Assembly: GCA_043802425.1 (NCBI GenBank)
Contig: JAZDLA010000075.1
Coordinates: 1-11,943 of the forward strand
Reading direction: 5' to 3'
Length of the DNA stretch: 11,943 bases
Source of the DNA: JAGUYA01 sp043802425
Lineage (GTDB): Bacteria; Omnitrophota; Gorgyraeia; Gygaellales; Profunditerraquicolaceae
Shown: piece by piece, positions 6,186-11,943 of the stretch
How positions within the stretch are numbered: the stretch's first letter is position 1
Layout: every line of letters begins with the position of its first letter
Program-made: the position numbers and the translations under genes
Notes under the pieces: generated by a model
What the model saw: the letters and a program-made list of their open reading frames with translations, nothing else
Told to the model about the DNA's origin: nothing
The model's database searches: none

Positions 6186-6492
6186 AAAATACAAGGGCAT
6201 CAAAATTTTTGGATTTACGAGATTGACGCCTTTTGCTAAAAAGGTCTATAGGGTGGCCTTGAGTATCCCTATCGGAGAGGTGCGTAGCTATAAGTGGGTC
6301 GCAAAAAAAATAGGTAAGCCCGGCGCAACGCGCGCAGTAGGCCAGGTTTTAAAGCGTAACCCCTGGCCCTTGATTATTCCTTGTCACCGTATAATTTCTA
6401 GTGATGGAAAACTCGGGGGCTATGCCTCTGGCAGAAAGAAAAAAAGAGCCCTTTTAGATTTAGAGCAGCAATTAAAGAAAAGTATGATATAA
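6175..6492 (+). CDS. ogt: One-domain O6-alkylguanine-DNA alkyltransferase
   Basis: About 105 residues: only the C-terminal DNA-binding and catalytic domain of the Ogt/MGMT family, without the N-terminal domain of the approximately 170-residue enzymes. It removes alkyl groups from O6 of guanine onto its own cysteine. The active-site motif IPCHRII is intact, as are IGEVRSYKWVAKKIG, ATRAVGQVL with the arginine finger, NPWPLIIP and SSDGKLGGYASG. The cysteine excludes the alkyltransferase-like (ATL) proteins, which have Trp there. An AAGGAG site at 6158-6163 is 11 bases before TTG (6175) and 14 before GTG (6178); either could be the start, TTG having the better spacing. It overlaps the uvrC stop, so translation is probably coupled, putting nucleotide excision repair and alkyl reversal in one unit. 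Confidence 0.92.
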   Translation: MVNKKYKGIKIFGFTRLTPFAKKVYRVALSIPIGEVRSYKWVAKKIGKPGATRAVGQVLKRNPWPLIIPCHRIISSDGKLGGYASGRKKKRALLDLEQQLKKSMI

Positions 6493-6512
6493 TAACTAAT
6501 ATGGCCTAAATT

Positions 6513-6564
6513 CTTCACTTCGTTTCAGAATCGTCCTCGATTCCTAAAGTGAAGTGGAGGACGA
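6513..6564 (+). other. Interleaved inverted repeats, pseudoknot-like, in the ogt-pilT gap
   Basis: Arm A CTTCACTT (6513-6520) pairs perfectly with AAGTGAAG (6547-6554). Inside lies a tight hairpin, GAATCG (6528-6533), loop TCCT, CGATTC (6538-6543). A third pairing, TCGTCCTC (6531-6538) with GAGGACGA (6557-6564), joins the hairpin loop region to the segment after arm A. The A-B-A'-B' order is that of a pseudoknot, or of two alternative folds. It lies 21 bases after the ogt stop and just before the pilT promoter. No T run follows, so it is not a standard terminator. Confidence 0.5.
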
Positions 6565-6568
6565 ACTT

Positions 6569-6600
6569 ATCCTTGACAGCATAGATGTTAAGGATCTAAT
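6569..6600 (+). promoter_or_regulatory. pilT promoter with an operator-like dyad
   Basis: The -35 box is TTGACA (6573-6578); after 16 bases comes TCTAAT (6595-6600), five of six matches to TATAAT. The inverted repeat ATCCTTGACA (6569-6578) / TGTTAAGGAT (6586-6595) has arms identical at 9 of 10 positions with a 7-base centre; it covers the -35 box and touches the -10 box, where a repressor site would sit. A start near 6607 leaves only a short leader holding the AGGAGGT site (6607-6613). Confidence 0.6.
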
Positions 6601-6618
6601 CACTAGAGGAGGTGCCCT

Positions 6619-7692
6619 ATGGATATCAAAGGTTATTTAAAGATGATGATGGAGAAGAACGCTTCAGATATGTTCTACCGCGCCGGTGCAAATGTGCGTA
6701 TGCGTATCGATGGTACGGTGACCTCGGTAGACGATAAAATTATTACCCTGGATGAAGTTAATGACTCGGTGAAAGAATTAACCTCTAATGAACTGAGGGA
6801 TTTCTTTCAGAGAAAGCTGGATGTGGACTTCGGCATATATATACCGCAACTCGACCACCGTTTTCGTGTCAGTATCTTTATGCAGCGCAACTGGCCATCC
6901 CTGGTAATCCGAAATATCCGTTCCGATGTCCAGACTTTTGAAGAGTTGAATTTACCGGGCAAGATTTTAAATGACCTTTGCATGGAAAACAGGGGTCTGG
7001 TGCTTCTCACCGGAAGCGCCGGTAGCGGTAAATCCACCGCTATTGCCAGTATGATTGAATACATTAATAATAATAGTAAAAAGCATATTTTAACGGTGGA
7101 AGAACCCATTGAATTTACTTTTAAAGACAAAAATTCCATTATTAACCAGAGAGAATTGGGCCGCGATGTTTCCTCATATGCGGTGGCGCTACGCGCATTC
7201 ACGCTGCAGAGCCCGGATGTCATATATATCGGTAATATCCGGGACCACGAAACTATGTCTGCTGCCTTGATTGCCGCAGAAACAGGAGTGTTGGTCTTAA
7301 GTACTCTGCATACCGTAAATACCGCGCAGAGCGTCGAGAGGATGATCAACTTTTTCCCGCCGCATCAGCACGCAGAGATCATGGCGCAATTATCCACTTT
7401 ATTAAAAGGCATCATTTCTCTGAGGCTGTTGCCTTTAAAGGATGGTCCTGGCCGTATTCCTGCTTATGAAGTTATGCTGCTTACCCCAACCATCAGCCGC
7501 TTGGTTAGAGAAGGAAAGGTCTGGGAGATAAACCCCTTTATTGAAGACGGGACCATATTCGGAATGCAGTCATTCAATCAGTCCCTGGTAAAATTAGTCC
7601 GCGAGGGCAAGGTTAGCGAAGAAGTGGCAGCGGGCTTTTCCGATAATAAAGACGAGTTTAGCTTGGCTTTAAAAGGTATCAAAAAAATATAA
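6619..7692 (+). CDS. pilT: PilT/PilU-family type IV pilus ATPase with altered Walker B
   Basis: 357 residues, the usual size of pilus retraction ATPases. These hexameric cytoplasmic motors drive disassembly of type IV pili for twitching motility and DNA uptake. Seen here: an N-terminal PAS-like part beginning YLKMMMEKNASDMF with RIDG, Walker A GSAGSGKST (132-140), Asp box TVEEPIEF with Glu161, Walker B region VIYIGNIRDHETM (201-213), AAETG, His box STLHT with His231, and two C-terminal ...LVREGKV segments. In PilT and PilU Walker B reads GEMRD or GEIRD; here the catalytic Glu is Asn206 (codon AAT at 7234-7236). The ASDMFYRAG beginning resembles PilU somewhat more than PilT. The ATG has a strong AGGAGGT site 5 bases upstream and its own promoter. 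No other pilus gene is in the window; prfB follows after 24 bases. Confidence 0.9.
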   Translation: MDIKGYLKMMMEKNASDMFYRAGANVRMRIDGTVTSVDDKIITLDEVNDSVKELTSNELRDFFQRKLDVDFGIYIPQLDHRFRVSIFMQRNWPSLVIRNIRSDVQTFEELNLPGKILNDLCMENRGLVLLTGSAGSGKSTAIASMIEYINNNSKKHILTVEEPIEFTFKDKNSIINQRELGRDVSSYAVALRAFTLQSPDVIYIGNIRDHETMSAALIAAETGVLVLSTLHTVNTAQSVERMINFFPPHQHAEIMAQLSTLLKGIISLRLLPLKDGPGRIPAYEVMLLTPTISRLVREGKVWEINPFIEDGTIFGMQSFNQSLVKLVREGKVSEEVAAGFSDNKDEFSLALKGIKKI

Positions 7693-7716
7693 CTAGGTAA
7701 TTACGGAGGTGTTCGG

Positions 7717-8824
7717 ATGTTAGAAGAAATAAAAGCAAGGCTTGACGCTATGGATAATCATCTTCAGCAACTAAGAGGTTATCTTTGACGTAGATAATAA
7801 AAAGAGGCTGATTGAAGATTTATCCTCTCGGATGGCAAATCCCGGGTTCTGGAATGACGAGCAAAATGCCGCAGGTGTCGTAAAAAAACTAAAATCCTTC
7901 AAGTCAGCGGTTGAGCCCTGGGAGAGCGCTTTCCATAAATATCAGGAATTAAGGGAACTCGCCGATATCCTCAAGGACCAGGATAAAGAATTAATCGCAG
8001 ACTTAACCAAGAATATTGCCCTGCTTGGCGATGAGGCTGATAAACTTGAATTTAAGACGCTTTTGAGTCAAGAGTTTGACAAGAGTAACGCCATCTTGAG
8101 TATTAATTCCGGTGCCGGCGGAACAGAATCCTGTGATTGGGCGAGTATGCTGTTTCGTATGTACAGCCGTTTTGCTGAGAGCCATGGTTACAGCATGAAG
8201 ATCATAGATGCGCTTTCCGGCGAAGAAGCGGGAATAAAGAATATCACTGCCCTTATTGAAGGAGAATTTGCTTACGGGTACCTCAAGGCTGAACGCGGAG
8301 TCCACCGGTTAGTGCGCATCTCGCCGTTTGATGCCAATAAGCGCAGGCATACTTCTTTTGCCTCGGTGGATGTTATCCCGGAAATAGAAGAAGCCGCAGA
8401 TTTAAAGATAGAAGAAAAAGATTTGCGCATTGATGTCTATCGTTCCTCAGGGGCAGGCGGCCAGAGCGTAAATACCACGGATTCCGCAGTAAGGATTACG
8501 CATATCCCCAGCGGCATAGTGGCGCAGTGTCAGAATGAACGTTCACAATACCAGAACAAACAGACTGCCATGAAGGTCTTAAAGGCGCGCCTTTATGAAT
8601 TAGAGAGAAAAAAGAAAGAGCGAGAGCTGTTAAAACAATATGCGGCAGAGAAGAAAAAAATTGAATGGGGCAGCCAAATCCGTTCTTATGTCATGCATCC
8701 TTATAGCCTGGCAAAAGACCACCGCACAGGTTATGAGACCGGCGATGTCTCTGGAGTTATGAACGGCGGCATTGATGAATTTATCGAAGCGTATCTAAAA
8801 CAGCAGGCCAAAAACAGACATTAA
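7717..8824 (+). CDS. prfB: Peptide chain release factor 2, made by programmed +1 frameshift
   Basis: RF2 ends translation at UGA and UAA. Frame one runs from ATG 7717 (GGAGGT at 7705-7710) for 23 codons to an in-frame TGA at 7786-7788; skipping one base gives GAC at 7787 and 345 more residues, total 368, close to the 365 of E. coli. The join is continuous by homology: LRGYL then DVDNKKRL. Reading only from the ATG at 7832 would lose the N-terminus. The anticodon-like tripeptide SPF (8321-8329) marks RF2 rather than RF1, and GGQ (8456-8464) in SSGAGGQSVN is the hydrolysis motif. Expression is likely autoregulated: when RF2 is scarce, UGA is read slowly and shifting rises. The presence of the site implies UGA is a stop codon in this organism. 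secA begins 1 base after the stop. Confidence 0.97.
7774..7789 (+). promoter_or_regulatory. prfB +1 recoding site
   Basis: A Shine-Dalgarno-like AGAGGT (7774-7779) is followed by TAT, the slippery codon CTT (7783-7785), the stop TGA (7786-7788) and C. The E. coli site has AGGGGG at the same distance, then TAT CTT TGA C. Everything from TAT onward is identical to that classical site; only the internal ribosome-pairing stretch is weaker. Confidence 0.95.
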
Positions 8825-8825
8825 G

Positions 8826-11753
8826 ATGTTAGGTTTTATTAAAAGACAACTTTTAAAACAGAAACAGAATATTATTAATAGAAAGTTCCCGGGTACGCAT
8901 ATTGTTCTGCACCCGGATATGCCTACTCCTTCGGTCAACAAGATGGTGGAGTTGGCCAGGATTGTGAACATGGTCAATGAACTGGAGCCAAAAATAAGCA
9001 GCCTTTCTGATGCGCAGTTACGGCTGAAGACCGAGGAGTTTAATGGGCATATTTTGAAGAAATCCGAGGAATACGAGCCAGAGATAAAGAATTTAGAAGA
9101 AGCGCTTTTAGCTGCGGCTATCCCGGAAGAAAAAGAAAAAATAAAAGAAAAAATAAAGGTTGCCCGGAATAAAGTCTTCGCGGATATATTACCAGAAGCA
9201 TTTGCCGCAGTCCGGGAGGCAGCCAGGCGTACCGTAAATATGCGGCACTTTGATGTGCAGATTGCCGGGGGTATAGTGCTGCATGAGGGCAGGATATCAG
9301 AGATGGCCACCGGCGAAGGTAAAACTCTTGTAGCTACTTTAGCCGCATACTTGAATGCATTATTGGGCCGCGGTGTGCATATCATAACGGTTAACGATTA
9401 CCTTGCCTGTAGGGACCGCGAATGGATGGGCCCGATTTATGAGTTTTTAGGTTTGACTGTAGGAGCCATTCAACATGAAATGTCTGATGAACAGAGAAAA
9501 ATTGCTTATGCCTGCGATATCACCTACGGTACGAATAACGAGTTCGGGTTTGATTATCTGCGCGATAATATGAAATACGCCTTAGAAGATTTAGTACAGA
9601 GGCCTTTTTATTATGCTATCGTGGACGAAGTGGATTCTATATTGATAGATGAGGCGCGCACCCCGTTAATTATTTCCGGCCCGGCTGAAGAATCTACGGA
9701 GAAGTATTATATTATTGATAAGATTATCCCTCAGCTTAAAGGCAAGATAATTTTAGAGAAAGACGAGATCGAGGCAAAATATAAAGGCGTGGACCTCTCT
9801 AAAGGATTTGATTATATAGTGGATGAGAAGGCCCATACTGCCCATCTTACTGAGGACGGCGAATCCAAGGCCTGCGCAATGCTGAATATTGATAATCTGC
9901 ATGACATCGAGACCATGGAATGGCGCCACCATATTATCCAGGCCCTGCGCGCGCATAATCTTTATAAGAATGATGTAGATTATGTAATAAGGGACGGCGA
10001 GGTAGTGATTGTGGATGAGTTTACCGGCCGGATGATGCCAGGCAGGCGCTGGTCAGACGGCCTGCACCAGGCTGTTGAGGCCAAAGAGAAAGTGAAAATA
10101 GAGCGCGAAAATCAAACGCTGGCTACGGTCACCTTCCAGAATTATTTCCGCATGTATGAGAAGTTAGCCGGTATGACCGGAACCGCTTTTACCGAGGCTA
10201 ACGAGTTCAAAAGCATATATCAACTGGACGTGGTGACCATCCCTACCAATAGATCTCTTATCCGCACTAATTATTCTGACTGCATTTATAAAACAGAGAA
10301 AGAGAAGTTTAACGCGGTAGTCGAAGAGATTGTTGGGCTTTATAATCAAGGTAGGCCCGTCCTTGTAGGCACTATCACCATAGATAAGTCCGAGCGGCTT
10401 TCCCAGATGCTAAAAATGCGCGGCATACCGCATCAGGTGTTAAATGCCAAGTATCATGAAATGGAGGCGCCAATTGTCGCCCAGGCCGGTAGATACAAAG
10501 CCGTAACAATTGCTACCAATATGGCAGGCCGCGGAACGGATATCCTCCTCGGAGGTAATGCTGAATTTATGACGCGTAGCCTTGCCAAGGAAAAGTTAAA
10601 ACCAGATGAGCCTAACTATCCAGAAGAATATAAGAAAATATTAGAAAGGTTCGGGAAAGAAGCTAGCGCAGAGCATGAAAAAGTAGTGGGCGTAAAGGGT
10701 TTGCATGTCCTGGGCACAGAGCGCCATGAAGCAAGGCGCATCGATAATCAGTTACGCGGCCGTTCCGGCCGCCAGGGGGACCCCGGTTCATCACGATTCT
10801 ATGTTTCCCTGGGAGATGACCTGATGCGTTTATTCGGCTCGGATAGGCTGGTAGGGATGATGGATAAGCTGGGATTAGAGGAGGGGCAGGTCATCGAACA
10901 TCCCTGGGTAAGCAAATCCATTGAGATCGCCCAAAGGCGTGTCGAACAGCATAATTTTGAGATCAGGAAACAGCTGTTGGAATATGACAATGTGATGAAT
11001 AAGCAGAGAGAAGTCATCTATGGCCAGCGCAGGGCAGTATTAGAAGGCACATTTTCAAAAGAGGGTATACTGGATATCTTGGCTAAAATAATCGAGGATA
11101 TTATAGCGGTATATGTAAATGAAAATATCAGCGTAGCGGATTGGGATATCGCCGGCTTGATCAGTGCCTTTAAATTAAAATTTGGCATAGATATCGATGC
11201 CTCTAGAATAGAGAACTTAAATAAAGGCCAGATTACTGAAGAATTGCGCAGCAGTATTATTGCTGCTTATGAAGAGAAAGAGCAGTCTATTGGCAGCGAT
11301 GTAATGCGTCATCTGGAACGCATGGTTTTTTTACAGATACTGGATAGCAAATGGAAGGACCATCTTTATGCCATGGATAATCTAAGGGAGGGGATTGGCC
11401 TGCGCGCTTACGGCCAGCGCGACCCTTTAATAGAATACAAGCGCGAGGCCTTTGAGATGTTTACGCAATTGATGGTTAGTATTGAAGAAGAGGCTATGGA
11501 AGCTATATTTAAATTGCAGCCGGTGAAATCAGAAAGGTTTAAAGGCATATTTAGCGATGCCCGCCAGGAATTTTTACATCCGGAGGCGGCTAAATTCGAA
11601 GCCCCGTCTGAACAATTGGCGGATGCGCAAATACCAGTCGGATCCCGCACCAGAACTATCCTCCCTGCTTCATCAACCCAGGCAAAGGTTGGTAGAAATG
11701 AGCCCTGTCCCTGCGGTTCGGGAAAGAAATATAAAAAATGCTGCGGAAAATGA
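8826..11753 (+). CDS. secA: SecA preprotein translocase ATPase
   Basis: 975 residues (E. coli 901). SecA pushes unfolded precursors through SecYEG. Visible: Walker A MATGEGKT (160-167), TVNDYLA, GTNNEFGFDYLRDN, Walker B DEVDSILIDEARTPLIISG (267 on), VDEFTGR, the second ATPase half with ATNMAGRGTDI and RIDNQLRGRSGRQGDPGSSRF, and at the end a zinc motif with Cys961, Cys963, Cys972 and Cys973 (CxC-x8-CC) in VGRNEPCPCGSGKKYKKCC, which binds SecB or ribosomes in relatives. Walker A lies about 58 residues further in than in E. coli: an added stretch around residues 15-40 and a charged helical insert around 75-117, which includes a 12-base tandem duplication. ATG follows the prfB stop by 1 base, and lnt overlaps the end by 4 bases. 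It serves export of the BamD-like, LptE and other precursors. Confidence 0.98.
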   Translation: MLGFIKRQLLKQKQNIINRKFPGTHIVLHPDMPTPSVNKMVELARIVNMVNELEPKISSLSDAQLRLKTEEFNGHILKKSEEYEPEIKNLEEALLAAAIPEEKEKIKEKIKVARNKVFADILPEAFAAVREAARRTVNMRHFDVQIAGGIVLHEGRISEMATGEGKTLVATLAAYLNALLGRGVHIITVNDYLACRDREWMGPIYEFLGLTVGAIQHEMSDEQRKIAYACDITYGTNNEFGFDYLRDNMKYALEDLVQRPFYYAIVDEVDSILIDEARTPLIISGPAEESTEKYYIIDKIIPQLKGKIILEKDEIEAKYKGVDLSKGFDYIVDEKAHTAHLTEDGESKACAMLNIDNLHDIETMEWRHHIIQALRAHNLYKNDVDYVIRDGEVVIVDEFTGRMMPGRRWSDGLHQAVEAKEKVKIERENQTLATVTFQNYFRMYEKLAGMTGTAFTEANEFKSIYQLDVVTIPTNRSLIRTNYSDCIYKTEKEKFNAVVEEIVGLYNQGRPVLVGTITIDKSERLSQMLKMRGIPHQVLNAKYHEMEAPIVAQAGRYKAVTIATNMAGRGTDILLGGNAEFMTRSLAKEKLKPDEPNYPEEYKKILERFGKEASAEHEKVVGVKGLHVLGTERHEARRIDNQLRGRSGRQGDPGSSRFYVSLGDDLMRLFGSDRLVGMMDKLGLEEGQVIEHPWVSKSIEIAQRRVEQHNFEIRKQLLEYDNVMNKQREVIYGQRRAVLEGTFSKEGILDILAKIIEDIIAVYVNENISVADWDIAGLISAFKLKFGIDIDASRIENLNKGQITEELRSSIIAAYEEKEQSIGSDVMRHLERMVFLQILDSKWKDHLYAMDNLREGIGLRAYGQRDPLIEYKREAFEMFTQLMVSIEEEAMEAIFKLQPVKSERFKGIFSDARQEFLHPEAAKFEAPSEQLADAQIPVGSRTRTILPASSTQAKVGRNEPCPCGSGKKYKKCCGK
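9132..9155 (+). repeat. secA: In-frame 12-base tandem duplication in secA
   Basis: AAAGAAAAAATA occurs twice in direct succession (9132-9143, 9144-9155), encoding KEKI twice at residues 103-110 in the lineage-specific charged helix of SecA. It keeps the frame. Each copy has a run of six A, which could be prone to slippage. Confidence 0.8.
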
Positions 11754-11943
11754 AATCATCGTTCGTCGCTCATCGTTCGTCGCTCGTGAAAGATTTATGG
11801 TTATGCCTATTGTCTGCGACTCTATTAATTCTTTCTTTCCCGAATTTTAATCTCTGGATATTTTCCTGGTTTGGGTTTGTTCCGGCATTCTTTGCGCTCA
11901 ATAATAAATCCAAGAAACAGGCATTCTTTTTATTTTTTATTAC
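11750..11943 (+). CDS. lnt: Apolipoprotein N-acyltransferase, N-terminal part (3' end outside window)
   Basis: The first 64 codons are in the window. Lnt adds the third acyl chain to lipoproteins in the inner membrane of diderm bacteria. After a polar start comes LCLLSATLLILSFPNFNLWIFSWFGFVPAFFAL, the first membrane hairpin with the typical SFPxFNLW motif, then a short basic turn and the next hydrophobic segment. ATG 11750 overlaps the secA stop (ATGA). GTG at 11786 is an alternative start; it would remove the repeat-encoded MKSSFVAHRSSL, which has no match in the family, so the true start is uncertain. Its product would finish the LptE lipoprotein encoded upstream. Confidence 0.82.
   Translation, partial: MKSSFVAHRSSLVKDLWLCLLSATLLILSFPNFNLWIFSWFGFVPAFFALNNKSKKQAFFLFFI
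11756..11790 (+). repeat. Tandem heptamer repeat at the start of lnt
   Basis: A 14-base unit TCATCGTTCGTCGC occurs twice without a gap (11756-11769, 11770-11783). It can be read as four 7-base units fitting TCRTCGY, with a partial fifth (TCGTGAA). It begins 3 codons into lnt from the ATG. Neither 7 nor 14 is a multiple of three, so copy-number change would shift the frame between the ATG and GTG starts. Confidence 0.85.

Noticed and set aside
6807..7349. A 180-codon open frame on the minus strand inside pilT
   Set aside because: It lies wholly antisense to a well-matched ATPase gene, has no ribosome binding site that I can see, and no recognisable motif.
7717..7832. The in-frame stop early in prfB as a sequencing error or pseudogene
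   Set aside because: The bases around the stop are the classical RF2 recoding signal, and homology is continuous across the +1 shift.
8795..9385. A 196-codon open frame on the minus strand over the prfB-secA junction
   Set aside because: Antisense to conserved parts of two strong genes; Ser/Ala-rich composition is what the complement of those codons gives.
11557..11850. A plus-strand open frame over the secA-lnt junction
   Set aside because: It runs in another frame over the conserved SEC-C end of secA and the start of lnt, and resembles no family I know.
1..11943. tRNA, rRNA, CRISPR array, transposon or phage island
   Set aside because: Coding genes fill nearly the whole window, all gaps are under about 130 bases, and none shows the required structures or genes.

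Overview
The window looks like a compact, gene-dense stretch of chromosome from a diderm (Gram-negative-type) bacterium. Three genes need an outer membrane or lipoprotein pathway: a BamD-like TPR protein, a lipobox-bearing LptE-like protein and the start of Lnt. A PilT/PilU-type ATPase adds type IV pilus machinery. Gene content, moderate GC and protein style resemble uncultivated lineages such as Omnitrophota (OP3); that placement is an impression, not a test. No rRNA, tRNA, CRISPR array, insertion sequence, integrase or phage gene was seen. Nearly all of it is core machinery, so the interest lies in how compact or altered several core proteins are, and in small regulatory and repeat structures.

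Left part (1-3201): the 3' end of comEC (cut by the window edge), then bamD-lptE-holA with overlapping start and stop codons, then rpsT on the opposite strand, its 3' end overlapping that of holA. The order comEC...holA and convergent rpsT recalls the Bacillus arrangement, with two outer-membrane genes inserted. A TTGACA promoter lies so close to the bamD ATG that its mRNA may be leaderless. The rpsT promoter is near consensus and its -35 box overlaps the murJ start codon.

Middle part (3202-6492): murJ (lipid II flippase), a strikingly short uvrC, and a one-domain O6-alkylguanine-DNA alkyltransferase whose start overlaps the uvrC stop. Both of the last two are DNA repair genes.

Right part (6493-11943): an intergenic region with interleaved inverted repeats and a dyad over a promoter, then a pilT/U-like ATPase gene, prfB with the classical programmed +1 frameshift, secA (extended N-terminus, C-terminal zinc motif) and the first 64 codons of lnt. 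prfB, secA and lnt are packed with a gap of at most 1 nt and probably co-transcribed.

Main points for a second look: UvrC lacks the cysteine cluster, the central domain and the (HhH)2 domain; HolA appears to lack its lid domain; the PilT/U Walker B glutamate is Asn; MurJ lacks the usual conserved Asp; degenerate heptanucleotide repeats sit just after the start codons of lptE and lnt; and there is a pseudoknot-like element and an operator-like dyad before the pilus ATPase gene. I did not find a clearly new multi-gene system.
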